A stretch of DNA of 64,000 nt from Clostridia bacterium (GTDB lineage: Bacteria; Bacillota; Clostridia; Oscillospirales; Acutalibacteraceae): contig JAGAOS010000071.1 of the NCBI GenBank assembly GCA_017623575.1, forward strand, positions 1 through 64,000, given 5' to 3'. The notes under the pieces were generated by a model that did not search any database, was not told the origin of the DNA, and worked only from the letters and a program-made list of their open reading frames with translations. Below, in pieces: positions 8,784 to 18,105 of this stretch. The translations under genes and the position numbers were made by a program. Each line of letters begins with the position of its first letter. Position 1 is the first letter of the stretch.

Positions 8784-9380
8784 TTATTTTACAATCTCAC
8801 GGTATGCTTCCATAGTATCACTGTGTACAGGCATACCCTTTTCTGTTAAATCTACCACTGTAAAAATAAGCGCTTCGCGCATTGCGTGCTCTAATGATAC
8901 ATCCACCGCTCTACGCATATCATCCACGCCATCATAATCTCTGTCCTCTGATGTAAAATCAGCAAGATATAGGATCTTTTCCAAAAGGGACATACCCTTT
9001 CTTGCGGTGGTATGATAGCGCACGGCAGAAATTATTTCTTCATCATTAAGCAATAATTTTTCTTTTATATAAGCTGCGCCTGCTATGGCATGCCAAAGTT
9101 TGCGCGCCTTTTTTTCAACAGTATCTAATATTATACCAAATTCGCCGAACAATTGCAACTGCAAATTTGGGTCATCATCCTTGCAGATGTCGTGAAGCAG
9201 ACCTGCCAGAAAAGCTTTTTTGGCATCACAGCCGTATTTTTCGGCAAGACGAAGGGCTTCCTTAGCCACCGCAAGGGAGTGATAAAATCTTTTTTCAGTT
9301 AATCTTTCTTTTAAAATTTGAACATAATTTTCAAATTCTTTTCTATATTCAATACCTTTTCCAATAAAAATAGGTTCCAT
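8784..9380 (-). CDS. yqeK: YqeK-type HD-domain symmetrical Ap4A hydrolase
   Basis: 198 residues from the ATG at 9380. GAGGG lies 8 nt upstream; a TTG five codons earlier overlaps that site and is unlikely. HD-domain ligands are seen: His34 (RFYHSLAV), His63-Asp64 (LLHDICKD), then HAIAGA and the later YHTTARKGMS and LADFTSEDRDYDG, typical of YqeK. Members cleave Ap4A to two ADP. The start region overlaps the end of nadD by a few bases' spacing, in the conserved nadD-yqeK pair. Confidence 0.94.
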   Translation of the reverse strand: MEPIFIGKGIEYRKEFENYVQILKERLTEKRFYHSLAVAKEALRLAEKYGCDAKKAFLAGLLHDICKDDDPNLQLQLFGEFGIILDTVEKKARKLWHAIAGAAYIKEKLLLNDEEIISAVRYHTTARKGMSLLEKILYLADFTSEDRDYDGVDDMRRAVDVSLEHAMREALIFTVVDLTEKGMPVHSDTMEAYREIVK

Positions 9381-9391
9381 ACAAATTACCC

Positions 9392-9982
9392 TCAATAAAG
9401 TGAATGTTCATTAATGTATTTTAAAACATTTGGCTCTAAAAGTGATTTCAGGTTTTCCGCTTTGCCAAAAGCCGCTCTTATATCGGTTGACGAAACGGCG
9501 GGTGGACAAATATCCAGTATAGTAATTTTTGCGCCCTGCTTTTCAAGTTCTTTTTTTGCTGAAAGCAAAACGGCAACATCAATTCCCTCACGCTTATATA
9601 CATAAAGCTCGGCAAGGGATAAAATCTCATCATACCTGTACCACTTATTAAAATTAACAAGACTATCGGCACCGATTACAAGCACCGGATTTTTAATACC
9701 TTTTTTGTTTAGATGGTGAAGGGTATTTACTGTGTAGCTTTTACCCGGCAAATTAAGTTCTTCTAAAGATATTTCGCATTTTTCTATGCCACAAAAAGCC
9801 ATTTTGCACATATTAACCCTATGCTCTGCCGAAACAACCACACCTGATTTGTGCGGCGGTGCTTTGGCGGGCATAATTAAGATTTTTTCAATCTCGGGCT
9901 GCCTTGCAATGCCTTCCAGCATAAATCTGTGCCCTGTATGGGGGGGATTAAAGGTGCCCCCGAAAATAGCAGTTTTTTTCAA
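9392..9982 (-). CDS. nadD: Nicotinate-nucleotide adenylyltransferase
   Basis: 196 residues. It converts nicotinate mononucleotide and ATP to deamido-NAD. The nucleotidyltransferase signature GGTFNPPHTGH spans residues 8-18, and the second motif ISSTxIR appears as VSSTDIRAA near residue 165. The start is probably a TTG at 9982, with AGAGTGA upstream; the frame has no ATG before the signature. It is followed by yqeK and preceded by yhbY, the conserved order. Confidence 0.96.
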   Translation of the reverse strand: MKKTAIFGGTFNPPHTGHRFMLEGIARQPEIEKILIMPAKAPPHKSGVVVSAEHRVNMCKMAFCGIEKCEISLEELNLPGKSYTVNTLHHLNKKGIKNPVLVIGADSLVNFNKWYRYDEILSLAELYVYKREGIDVAVLLSAKKELEKQGAKITILDICPPAVSSTDIRAAFGKAENLKSLLEPNVLKYINEHSLY

Positions 9983-9993
9983 GCGAAATCACT

Positions 9994-10293
9994 CTACTTT
10001 TTCTTTTTTAAAAAGATTTTTTGATTTTCTTTACTTTTTCTGTAAAGAATAAATTTTCTGCCAATTACCTGAACAACATCAGCGCCAACTGCCTCAGCTA
10101 TTTTATCTGCCGCCTCACGGGAGGATTCGGGGGAGGTTTCAAGGGCGGTTATTTTAATAAGCTCCCTTTTTTCCAAAGTTTCATCCACCTGACGGATAAG
10201 CTGGTCGTTAACACCACCCTTACCTACCTGAAAAATAGGCTCCAAGCTGTTTGCCATACCTCTGAGCTCGGCTCTTTGTTTACTGTTTAACAT
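9994..10293 (-). CDS. yhbY: YhbY family ribosome assembly RNA-binding protein (CRM domain)
   Basis: 99 residues, a single CRM domain. Typical features are LNSKQRAELRGMANSLEPIFQVGKGGVND with the GxxG loop, ELIKITALETSPES and VQVIGRKFILYRKSKEN. YhbY proteins bind pre-50S particles. A lysine-rich tail ends the protein. It lies 11 nt before nadD and 17 nt after the ITPase gene. Confidence 0.95.
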   Translation of the reverse strand: MLNSKQRAELRGMANSLEPIFQVGKGGVNDQLIRQVDETLEKRELIKITALETSPESSREAADKIAEAVGADVVQVIGRKFILYRKSKENQKIFLKKKK

Positions 10294-10310
10294 AATTATT
10301 TCTACCTTTT

Positions 10311-10898
10311 TTAAATATATTTATTTAATTCCTCTGCCATTTTTTTAAGGGCTCTGCCACGGTGGCTTATGGAGTCCTTATCACTATCTGAAAGAAGTCC
10401 GAAACAACCAAGCTCACCCACAAAAAGGGGGTCGTAACCAAAGCCGTTAGAGCCTTCCTCGTGGTCTGCAATATAGCCCTCTGTAGTGCCGCGAACGGTA
10501 AATTCCCTGCCGTCGGGGAAAACCACCGCTACTGCCGAAACATATCTTGCGGTGCGCTTTTCGTTTGGCAAACCCTTTAATGCATCAAGTAATTTTTCAT
10601 TATTTTTTGCATCATCGTGACCCTCACCCGCATATCTTGCGGAATAAACGCCGGGGGCACCGTCCAGATAATCCACACAAAGACCCGAATCATCGGCAAC
10701 GGCGGCAAGACCTGTTAGCTTCATTGCAGAACGAGCCTTGAGCAGTGCGTTGCCCTCAAAGGAATCTGCATCCTCAACAACCTCGGGCAGAGGCTCAGTT
10801 AAATCCCGTTCGGATATAACCTCGTGACCTAAGGGAATGAGAATTCTTTCCAGTTCTTTAAGCTTTTTAAGATTTTTTGTTGCTAATATAAATTTCAT
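10311..10898 (-). CDS. rdgB: XTP/dITP diphosphatase (RdgB/HAM1 family)
   Basis: 195 residues. It hydrolyses non-canonical purine triphosphates (XTP, dITP) to monophosphates, keeping them out of nucleic acids. The motifs TKNLKKLKEL, SFEGNALLKA, ADDSGLCVDYLDGAPGVYSARYAG, GSNGFGYDPLF and ISHRGRALKK are all present. It sits 2 nt from ftsY, so the two are certainly co-transcribed. Confidence 0.96.
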   Translation of the reverse strand: MKFILATKNLKKLKELERILIPLGHEVISERDLTEPLPEVVEDADSFEGNALLKARSAMKLTGLAAVADDSGLCVDYLDGAPGVYSARYAGEGHDDAKNNEKLLDALKGLPNEKRTARYVSAVAVVFPDGREFTVRGTTEGYIADHEEGSNGFGYDPLFVGELGCFGLLSDSDKDSISHRGRALKKMAEELNKYI

Positions 10899-10900
10899 TT

Positions 10901-11815
10901 TTATACCTCAGACGGGAAAAGACCGTCGGCAAATTCTCTTGCATCAAAGGGCATTAAATCATCAATCTGCTCACCAACGCCAATAAGCTTAACGGGGATT
11001 CCCAATTCATCCATAATTGTTATAACAACACCGCCGTGGGCAGTGCCATCCAGCTTGGTTAAAACAATACCTGTAATATCGGTAACCTCACTAAATTGAC
11101 GCGCCTGATTAACGGCATTCTGACCTGTTGCGGCATCTAATACCAAAAGGGTTTCTTTTTTGCCGTTTTCCAGACTCTTATCAATAACACGATTCATTTT
11201 TGCAAGCTCATCCATAAGATTTTTCTTATTATGAAGTCGACCTGCAGTATCACAGATAATAACATCTGCCTTTTTAGCCTTTGCAGATGCCATAGTATCA
11301 AACACTACCGATGCGGGGTCGGTACCCTCTACGCTTTTTACCATAGGCACACCTGCGCGATCTGCCCATATGCCAAGCTGGTCGATAGCGGCGGCGCGGA
11401 AGGTATCTGCCGCACCGAGCACAACCTGCTTGCCCTGAGCCTTAAAATTAGCCGCCATTTTACCTATGCTGGTGGTTTTACCAACACCGTTTACACCAAT
11501 AACCATAATAACGGTAGGGCTTTGAGATACATCCAGATTGTTGTTACCGTTTAACATTTCAAAGATAATATCTTTAAGCATATCACGAATAAGAGCAGGG
11601 TCTTCAACCTTTTCTTCCTTTACTTTTTCGCGAAGAATATCACATATTTTGGTGGAGGTGGCGGCGCCGATATCACAAAGGATAAGGGTCTCCTCCAGCT
11701 CCTCAAACAGTTCCTCATCTATTTTACGGAAGCTACTTAAAACAGAACCAACCTTTTCAATAAATCCTGCACTTGTTTTTTTGAGTCCGTTTTTTATTTT
11801 ACTGAATAATCCCAT
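10901..11815 (-). CDS. ftsY: Signal recognition particle receptor FtsY
   Basis: 304 residues, a short FtsY without the acidic A domain, as in many Firmicutes. The four-helix N domain spans about 1-95, then the SRP GTPase G domain: GVNGVGKTTSIGK (P-loop), AADTFRAAAIDQL, CDTAGRLHNK, TKLDGTAHGG and IGVGEQIDDLMPFD. It docks ribosome-SRP complexes at the membrane. The gene lies 15 nt after smc, the conserved smc-ftsY pair. Confidence 0.98.
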   Translation of the reverse strand: MGLFSKIKNGLKKTSAGFIEKVGSVLSSFRKIDEELFEELEETLILCDIGAATSTKICDILREKVKEEKVEDPALIRDMLKDIIFEMLNGNNNLDVSQSPTVIMVIGVNGVGKTTSIGKMAANFKAQGKQVVLGAADTFRAAAIDQLGIWADRAGVPMVKSVEGTDPASVVFDTMASAKAKKADVIICDTAGRLHNKKNLMDELAKMNRVIDKSLENGKKETLLVLDAATGQNAVNQARQFSEVTDITGIVLTKLDGTAHGGVVITIMDELGIPVKLIGVGEQIDDLMPFDAREFADGLFPSEV

Positions 11816-11830
11816 TAAAGAATACTCCTT

Positions 11831-14800
11831 TTACTTTTTCTCAAGAGATTTTAAATCCAATTCAAGCTGTGCAACATCAAGCTGGATAAGCTTGGTTACA
11901 CCCCTTTCCTGCATAGTTACACCGTAAAGCATATCTGCCGCCTCCATAGTACCGCGACGATGGGTTATACAAATAAACTGTGTATCTAAATCGGAACGCT
12001 TCATATAGTTTGCAAAACGGTCAACATTAATATCATCCAGAGCGGTTTCAACCTCATCCAAAAAGCAGAAGGGGGGCGCATTTACCTGCATAATTGCAAA
12101 GTAGATAGAAATAGCAATAAGCGCCTTTTCGCCACCGGAGAGAACATCCAGACTGGGTACATTTTTACCGGGAAGCTTTGCAACAATATCAATACCACTA
12201 TTAAGTGGGTCATCAGGGTCAGATAGCTTAAGCTCGGCATGACCGCCGCCAAACATATCGGTAAAGATTCTTGTAAAGTTTACACCAATACGCTCAAAGC
12301 CCTCTAAGAACATTGTTTTCATCTGCTCGGTAAGGTCACCAATAAGACGAATAAGCTCTGCCTTAGTGTTTTCCACATCTGCTACCTGAGCAGACTGGAA
12401 TTCATAGCGTTCGCTTACCTCTTTATACTCCTCAATAGCGGCAACATTAACATTACCCAAAGCCTTGATTTTGGATTTTGTTTCAGCAAGCTGTCTTTTA
12501 GCCTCGGCGGGATTTTCAATTTCAATTCCCATACACTCGGCTTCAGTGCGGGTAAGCTCATATTCATCATAAAGGCGCCTTACAATATCGTCAAGCTCCT
12601 CGGTCATTGCCTCTTTTTTAGCCTTTAAGCGCTCAAGCTCACCATTAACACGCTCGCGCTCCATTGTTTTATCCTTTTCGCTTTGACGAAGATTGGTAGA
12701 AGATGACTCAATTTCGTGACGCTTTGTAAGCTGAGCCTCAACCTCTGCCTGCTTAGCCTCTACTTCGCCCTTAGCCTCTACAATGGCAGCTTCAAGTCTT
12801 GTGATTTCATCCTCATAGGCTTTGCCCTTTTCATTAGCGGCGGCAAGTTCATTTTCTATTTGGATTGATTGCTCACCTCTGCCGCTTATTGCGGCATTTA
12901 AAAGCTCAACTGCCTTTTTAGCGGCCTCAATATCCTTTTCATTTGCGGCAGATAAAAGGCGAAGCTCAGTAAGGGAGGCGCTAAGCTGCTCCCTTTCATC
13001 GGCGGTTTCATCTCTGCCACCGCTCATTTCATCCATCTGAGCCTTGATTTCGTCCTCGCGTTTTTCAAGCTCATTTATTTTTTTAGCTGCTTCATCAGCC
13101 GATTTTTCAAGATTTAATGCGCGTTCTTTAGCCTCATTGCTTTCCTTCTCCAGCTCGGCAAGGCTAATTTTAGCGGCGGCAAGAAGCTGTGATACTCGGC
13201 GGATTTCACCCTCTACGCGGATTTTATCCTCAGTAGCGGTAACAGCCTCACTGCGAACTGCGGTAACCTCCGCCTCAGCGGCACCAAATGCCGATACTGC
13301 GGCATCATATTTTTCCTGCAATTCTGCAAGCTTTGTTTCTAACGCCTTAGCTTGGTTTTTAAGATTATCTATATCACCTGCGCGGCTGAGCAGACCCGAA
13401 TGCTTACCCAAAGAGCCACCCGTTAAGGAACCGCCGGGATTTACCACCTGACCATCTAAAGAAACTACCTTAAAGCGATAACCATACTTTTTGGCTATGG
13501 TTGCGGCGGCATCAATATCATCCACTATAACGGTTCTACCAAGGAGCGATGAAATAATTTCGGCATATTTTGAATCGTAATCAATAAGTTCATCTGCCAT
13601 ACCTACATAGCCGTACTGGTCATCCAGTCCCTTTTCACTGAACTCCCTGCCCCTGATTGATGTAAGGGGTAAAAATGTGGCGCGACCCTTATTTTCGGTC
13701 TTTAAAAAACGAATAGCTTTTTTTGCATCGCTATCACTATCCACAACAATGTTCTGGGCGGTGGCACCAAGGGCAATTTCAATGGCTACAGAATATTCCT
13801 TAGGCACCTTTATAAGATCCAGAACGGGACCGTGAATACCGCTTAGTCTACCCTTTTCCGCCTCGGCGATACAAGCCTTTACAGATAACTGATAGCCCTC
13901 CATATTTTTTTGCAAATCCTCTAAAATACCTGCGCGGCGACGCTTTTCGGCAATATCCAGATTAAGGCTGTCTATCTCCGCCTTTTGGTCGTCCACCGCC
14001 TGCTTTCGATTTGCAAGACGCATTTCATAGCCCTTTATAGTATTATCGGTAGAAATAATAATATCATTAGCACGGTCCAAATCTGCCTTAAGCTCAGACA
14101 TTTCTTTTTCCAGTGCTTCAATTTCTGCCTTGCGCTCAGCTTCGGCTACAGAAATAACCTCCTCACGGGCGGCAATTTCCTGAAGAGATGAGCGGGCAGT
14201 TACCTCACTTACCCTATAATCTGAAAGCTTTATGGAAAGCTCATTAAGCTCCATTGCCTTTGTTTCCAGACTGCGGGAAAGATTTTCGCTGTTTTGAATA
14301 AGACCTGTAAGCTTTTCGTTTACCTCGGTGGCCTTTGCCTCAATCTCCTTGCCCTTTTCTATAAGCTCTACAATCTCATTTTCCTTACTTTTTGCCTCGT
14401 TAACAGCATCCTCATCCGATTTTAAAAGCTGAGCCTTTTCGCCCTCCAGACGGGCAATATTCTCATTATTATGTTCAATGTTTGCTTTTGCAACATTTAT
14501 GTAACCCTCAGTACGGGCAATCTGCTCCTCCAAAGAGGATATGCCCGCCTTAAGCTCGTCCACCGCCATTGTAACGGCAACCAAATCGGCTGAGTTTTTT
14601 TCCATTGTTGCATCAAAATCGGTAAGCTGTTGCTCAATCTGACGGTACTGCTCGGTGGCTATGGCTATTTTACTCTCCTGCTTACGGAATGCCTCTTTAG
14701 AAGCCTCCAACATATGAAGCCAAAGACCTATTTCAAGCTGTTTTTTCTCCTCAGCAAGAACCAAAAACTTTTCAGCCTTTTCCGATTGTTCCTTTAAGGG

Positions 14801-15409
14801 ACCAACACGGCTTTTGAGTTCATCCAAAATATCGTGCAAACGAAGTAAATTTTCATCAGCGGCTAAAAGCTTGCGCTCGGCATCTATTTTGCGGTAACGG
14901 TAGCGGGAAATACCCGAAGCCTCCTCAAAAATATCGCGGCGCTCATTAGATTTTGTGCTTACTATATTATCAATTTTACCCTGACCGATCATAGAATAAC
15001 CATCACGGCCAAGACCTGTATCCATAAACAATTCGTGAACATCCTTAAGACGCACCGAAACGCCGTTTATTGCATACTCACCTTCGTGTGAGCGATAATA
15101 ACGGCGTGTTACCGAAACCTTGTCCTCATTAAAATTAAGACCTCTGTCGGTATTATCAAAATGAATTGTAACCTCACAGTAGCCGTGAGGCTTGCGCTTT
15201 GCGGTTCCACTGAAGATAACATCCTCCATACTGGTACCGCGCAGACTTTTTGTAGACTGTTCACCAAGCACCCAACGAACGGCATCTGAAACATTACTTT
15301 TACCGCTTCCGTTAGGTCCAACAACGGCGGTGAGACCCTTACCGAATTTAAGGGTAGTTTTATCAGCAAAGGATTTAAAGCCGACAATATCAATAGATTC
15401 TATTCGCAC
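11831..15409 (-). CDS. smc: Chromosome segregation ATPase Smc
   Basis: 1192 residues, full length. The head has Walker A GPNGSGKS at 31-38. Two long coiled-coil arms flank a hinge at roughly 500-670 (GRLSGIHGPVLDLI onward, with the glycine-rich PGGSLTGGS). The C-terminal head carries the ABC signature LSGGEKALIA and Walker B CFLDEVETALDD. Smc with ScpA/B compacts and separates chromosomes. The start is a GTG at 15409, with AAGGAG 7 nt upstream, and it overlaps the end of the radical SAM gene by 10 nt. Confidence 0.98.
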   Translation of the reverse strand: MRIESIDIVGFKSFADKTTLKFGKGLTAVVGPNGSGKSNVSDAVRWVLGEQSTKSLRGTSMEDVIFSGTAKRKPHGYCEVTIHFDNTDRGLNFNEDKVSVTRRYYRSHEGEYAINGVSVRLKDVHELFMDTGLGRDGYSMIGQGKIDNIVSTKSNERRDIFEEASGISRYRYRKIDAERKLLAADENLLRLHDILDELKSRVGPLKEQSEKAEKFLVLAEEKKQLEIGLWLHMLEASKEAFRKQESKIAIATEQYRQIEQQLTDFDATMEKNSADLVAVTMAVDELKAGISSLEEQIARTEGYINVAKANIEHNNENIARLEGEKAQLLKSDEDAVNEAKSKENEIVELIEKGKEIEAKATEVNEKLTGLIQNSENLSRSLETKAMELNELSIKLSDYRVSEVTARSSLQEIAAREEVISVAEAERKAEIEALEKEMSELKADLDRANDIIISTDNTIKGYEMRLANRKQAVDDQKAEIDSLNLDIAEKRRRAGILEDLQKNMEGYQLSVKACIAEAEKGRLSGIHGPVLDLIKVPKEYSVAIEIALGATAQNIVVDSDSDAKKAIRFLKTENKGRATFLPLTSIRGREFSEKGLDDQYGYVGMADELIDYDSKYAEIISSLLGRTVIVDDIDAAATIAKKYGYRFKVVSLDGQVVNPGGSLTGGSLGKHSGLLSRAGDIDNLKNQAKALETKLAELQEKYDAAVSAFGAAEAEVTAVRSEAVTATEDKIRVEGEIRRVSQLLAAAKISLAELEKESNEAKERALNLEKSADEAAKKINELEKREDEIKAQMDEMSGGRDETADEREQLSASLTELRLLSAANEKDIEAAKKAVELLNAAISGRGEQSIQIENELAAANEKGKAYEDEITRLEAAIVEAKGEVEAKQAEVEAQLTKRHEIESSSTNLRQSEKDKTMERERVNGELERLKAKKEAMTEELDDIVRRLYDEYELTRTEAECMGIEIENPAEAKRQLAETKSKIKALGNVNVAAIEEYKEVSERYEFQSAQVADVENTKAELIRLIGDLTEQMKTMFLEGFERIGVNFTRIFTDMFGGGHAELKLSDPDDPLNSGIDIVAKLPGKNVPSLDVLSGGEKALIAISIYFAIMQVNAPPFCFLDEVETALDDINVDRFANYMKRSDLDTQFICITHRRGTMEAADMLYGVTMQERGVTKLIQLDVAQLELDLKSLEKK

Positions 15410-16407
15410 TGAAATACTCCTTTTTTTGAAATATTTACATCCAAAAATTCATTTTCAACTATCTTTGTATTATAACCTATTTTCTTTAAAAAATCAATAT
15501 TTGTTCTTTTTTGTCCCGTCATTATAGAGATTTGTCCCTTAGGGACGGTTATAACAATATCACCCTTGGGAATATTGTTATCCTGAATTATTTTTAAAAC
15601 TTTTTTTAGCAGAACTCTGCTTTTGCACAGCTCACCAAATGCGGGATGCCAAGGACCCGAAACAAATCCGTCATCCTCAACTGAATGAAGTCCTACACGA
15701 ATTACATTAACCCCTGCCGCCTCAAAAAGCAATAAAAGCTTAGCTACAAGCTCCACCGCCTGCTCTAAGCTCTGTGGCTCATACTCACCCTTTTTATAAA
15801 GGGAATAAAGATATGTGCCTTTAAGCAAAAGGGTGGGATAAATTCGCACAGTATCTGCACCAAAGGAAATTATTTTTTCTGCAGTCTGCAGAGATAATTC
15901 CTCAGTATCTCCTAAAAGCCCCGTCATCATCTGAAGTCCAAGTGAAAAGCCGTATTGCTTAATAAGAGCTGATGCTTTTTTTACATCAGCGGCGGTATGA
16001 CCTCGATGATTAAGCTTTAAAACCTCATCATCAAGGCTCTGACACCCAAGCTCAATTGCCGTAACTCCCCTTGCCTTTAAAATATCTAAAATTTCAGGGG
16101 TTATGGCATCGGGGCGGGTGGAAATACGAATACCCGAAACCGTACCATTTTTTATAAATTCATATCCCGCATCTAAAAGCTCTGTCATATAGTCTTTTGG
16201 TATAGCCGTAAAACTACCGCCAAAAAATGCAAGCTCCGTATTTTGGGGATTGTAATTTGAATGTGCGGTGGCAAGCTCAACAGCCTTTTTTACACTCTCG
16301 CTTTTTGGCGCAAAATTTTCGCCTGTAATTGTATTTTGATTACAAAAGCTACATCTGTGGGGGCACCCGATATGGGGTACAAAAATCGAAATGTTTCCGT
16401 GCCTCAT
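15400..16407 (-). CDS. Radical SAM protein, Elp3-like
   Basis: 335 residues. The [4Fe-4S]/SAM motif is CPHRCSFC at residues 15-22. It is followed by FFGGSFTAI, STRPDAITPEIL, ELGCQSLDDEVLKLNHRGH and MMTGLLGDT, the pattern of the Elp3/HemN-like radical SAM core. No GNAT domain of a true Elp3 is present, and the C-terminal 110 residues lack a recognised domain. Genes of this type are often found between rnc and smc in clostridia. The substrate is unknown. Its ATG overlaps the rnc stop (ATGA). Confidence 0.88.
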   Translation of the reverse strand: MRHGNISIFVPHIGCPHRCSFCNQNTITGENFAPKSESVKKAVELATAHSNYNPQNTELAFFGGSFTAIPKDYMTELLDAGYEFIKNGTVSGIRISTRPDAITPEILDILKARGVTAIELGCQSLDDEVLKLNHRGHTAADVKKASALIKQYGFSLGLQMMTGLLGDTEELSLQTAEKIISFGADTVRIYPTLLLKGTYLYSLYKKGEYEPQSLEQAVELVAKLLLLFEAAGVNVIRVGLHSVEDDGFVSGPWHPAFGELCKSRVLLKKVLKIIQDNNIPKGDIVITVPKGQISIMTGQKRTNIDFLKKIGYNTKIVENEFLDVNISKKGVFQCE

Positions 16408-17084
16408 AATTCAATGCCCATAAGCTCAAGCGCCTGACGGGCTGCCGCCTGCTCAGCATTTTTCTTGCTATGTCCACTACCCTTACCAATAACATTTGAA
16501 TTAAGATGAACCTCAACGGTAAAGCATTTATCGTGGTCGGGTCCCGATTCCCCTGTTAAAACATATGTAAGCTTTTCCTCGGGGTTACGCTGAATAATCT
16601 CCTGAAGCTCGGTTTTATAATCTTTAAAATTTTCGTGTTCCAAATGCGAAAGCTCACTTTGAACAAAGCGGAGAACATGGCGCTTTGCAGGTTCAATACC
16701 GCCATCTAAATAAATGGCGGCAAGAATAGCCTCAAAAGCATCTGCCAGAATAGAGGGTCGCTCACTTCCGCCGTTTGCCCTTTCGCCCTTACCTAAAAGC
16801 AGGTAGTCACCAACCTGTAATTGCTTTGAAAACTCACACAAGGTTTTTTCGCAAACAAGGGAGGCGCGAAGTCGGGTAAGCTGACCTTCGGGAAGGTTTG
16901 GAAAGTTTTTATAAATATGCTCGGAAACTATAATTGAAAGCACAGAATCACCCAAAAATTCCAGCCTTTCATTAGAGGTTGCGCTGCCTTTTTTTTCATT
17001 TGCATAGGAGGAATGAGCAAGGGCGTTTTTAAGCAGTTCTTTATTTTTAAATGTATATTTTAAGTTTTGTTCTAACCGTTCCAT
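16404..17084 (-). CDS. rnc: Ribonuclease III
   Basis: 226 residues. The N-terminal RNase III domain carries the signature NERLEFLGDSVLSI near residue 40 and ADAFEAILAAIYLDGG with the catalytic Asp and Glu. A C-terminal double-stranded RNA-binding domain (about 155-224) ends in GHSKKNAEQAAARQALE. It processes rRNA precursors and other duplex RNA. It lies between plsX and the radical SAM gene; the acpP and fabD genes often found between plsX and rnc elsewhere are absent. Confidence 0.98.
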   Translation of the reverse strand: MERLEQNLKYTFKNKELLKNALAHSSYANEKKGSATSNERLEFLGDSVLSIIVSEHIYKNFPNLPEGQLTRLRASLVCEKTLCEFSKQLQVGDYLLLGKGERANGGSERPSILADAFEAILAAIYLDGGIEPAKRHVLRFVQSELSHLEHENFKDYKTELQEIIQRNPEEKLTYVLTGESGPDHDKCFTVEVHLNSNVIGKGSGHSKKNAEQAAARQALELMGIEL

Positions 17085-17105
17085 AACATTTACATCCTAA
17101 AAAAA

Positions 17106-18092
17106 TTACTCTGCAAGGCTACCCGAAATTTTTTCGATAACGCCGTTTCCTGCAAAGGCTGCCGCCTTGCCTATTGCGTTTTTAATTGCCTTGCCGTTAG
17201 ATGAACCGTGAGCCTTAAAAACAGGCTTACGAGTACCAAGTAAAGGTGCGCCGCCGATTTCTGTATAATCGGATTTAGCCTTAATTTCATAAAGTCCCTT
17301 TTTAATAAGCAGGGCGCCTATTTTATTTTTTATACTGCTGTAAAGCACATTTTTAATCATTGAGAACATTGTAAGGCTTACACCCTCAATAAGCTTTAAA
17401 GCAATGTTGCCTGTAAATCCATCAGCAACAACAACATCAATTTCGCCCTTGGGAATTTCGCGTGATTCCACATTACCAACAAAGTTAATGGGGGCATCCT
17501 TTAAAAGGCTGTAGCTTTCTTTATAAAGCTCTGAACCCTTAGTATCCTCAGTGCCGATGTTAAGCAGACCTACGGTGGGATTTTCTCTGGAATCTACCTT
17601 TTCCATATAAACAGAACCCATAATGCCAAATTGGTAAAGCATTTCGGGACGGCAATCGGCATTAGCGCCTATATCAAGCATTAAATAATTGCCCTTTTTG
17701 CCGGGAATAAAGGAGGCAAGAGCCACCCTTTTTACTCCCTTTATTCTTTTAACAATAAGAGAGCCGCCTACAACCAATGCGCCTGTACTGCCTGCCGAAA
17801 CAAAGGCATCACCAAGACCGTCGGCAAGGGCTTTAAGACCCACCGCCATTGAGGTGTTCTTTTTGGATTTTACAATTTCGGTAGGGTCATCGTGCATATC
17901 CATAATATCGTCAGCCTGAAGTATTTCCATACCGTCTAAAGGAATATTATTCACAGTAGCACATTCTTTAATTTTTGCCTCATCACCTGCAAGAAGAACC
18001 TCTACTCCGTACTCTTTTACAGCAAGAGCTGCGCCCTCTAAAACTGCTAAAGGCGCGTTATCTCCGCCAAATGCATCTACAATAATTTTCAT
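17106..18092 (-). CDS. plsX: Phosphate acyltransferase PlsX
   Basis: 328 residues from the ATG at 18092 (MKIIVDAFGGDNAP), preceded by AGGAAG. An in-frame extension of 21 codons upstream overlaps trmFO and has no ribosome binding site. PlsX makes acyl-phosphate from acyl-ACP for phospholipid synthesis. Segments SAGSTGALVVGG, LDIGANADCRPEML, GLLNIGTEDTKGSELYKE, VVADGFTGNIALK and GGAPLLGTRKPVFKAHGSS are typical. It lies 13 nt after trmFO. Confidence 0.97.
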   Translation of the reverse strand: MKIIVDAFGGDNAPLAVLEGAALAVKEYGVEVLLAGDEAKIKECATVNNIPLDGMEILQADDIMDMHDDPTEIVKSKKNTSMAVGLKALADGLGDAFVSAGSTGALVVGGSLIVKRIKGVKRVALASFIPGKKGNYLMLDIGANADCRPEMLYQFGIMGSVYMEKVDSRENPTVGLLNIGTEDTKGSELYKESYSLLKDAPINFVGNVESREIPKGEIDVVVADGFTGNIALKLIEGVSLTMFSMIKNVLYSSIKNKIGALLIKKGLYEIKAKSDYTEIGGAPLLGTRKPVFKAHGSSNGKAIKNAIGKAAAFAGNGVIEKISGSLAE

Positions 18093-18105
18093 AGTTTTTC
18101 TTCCT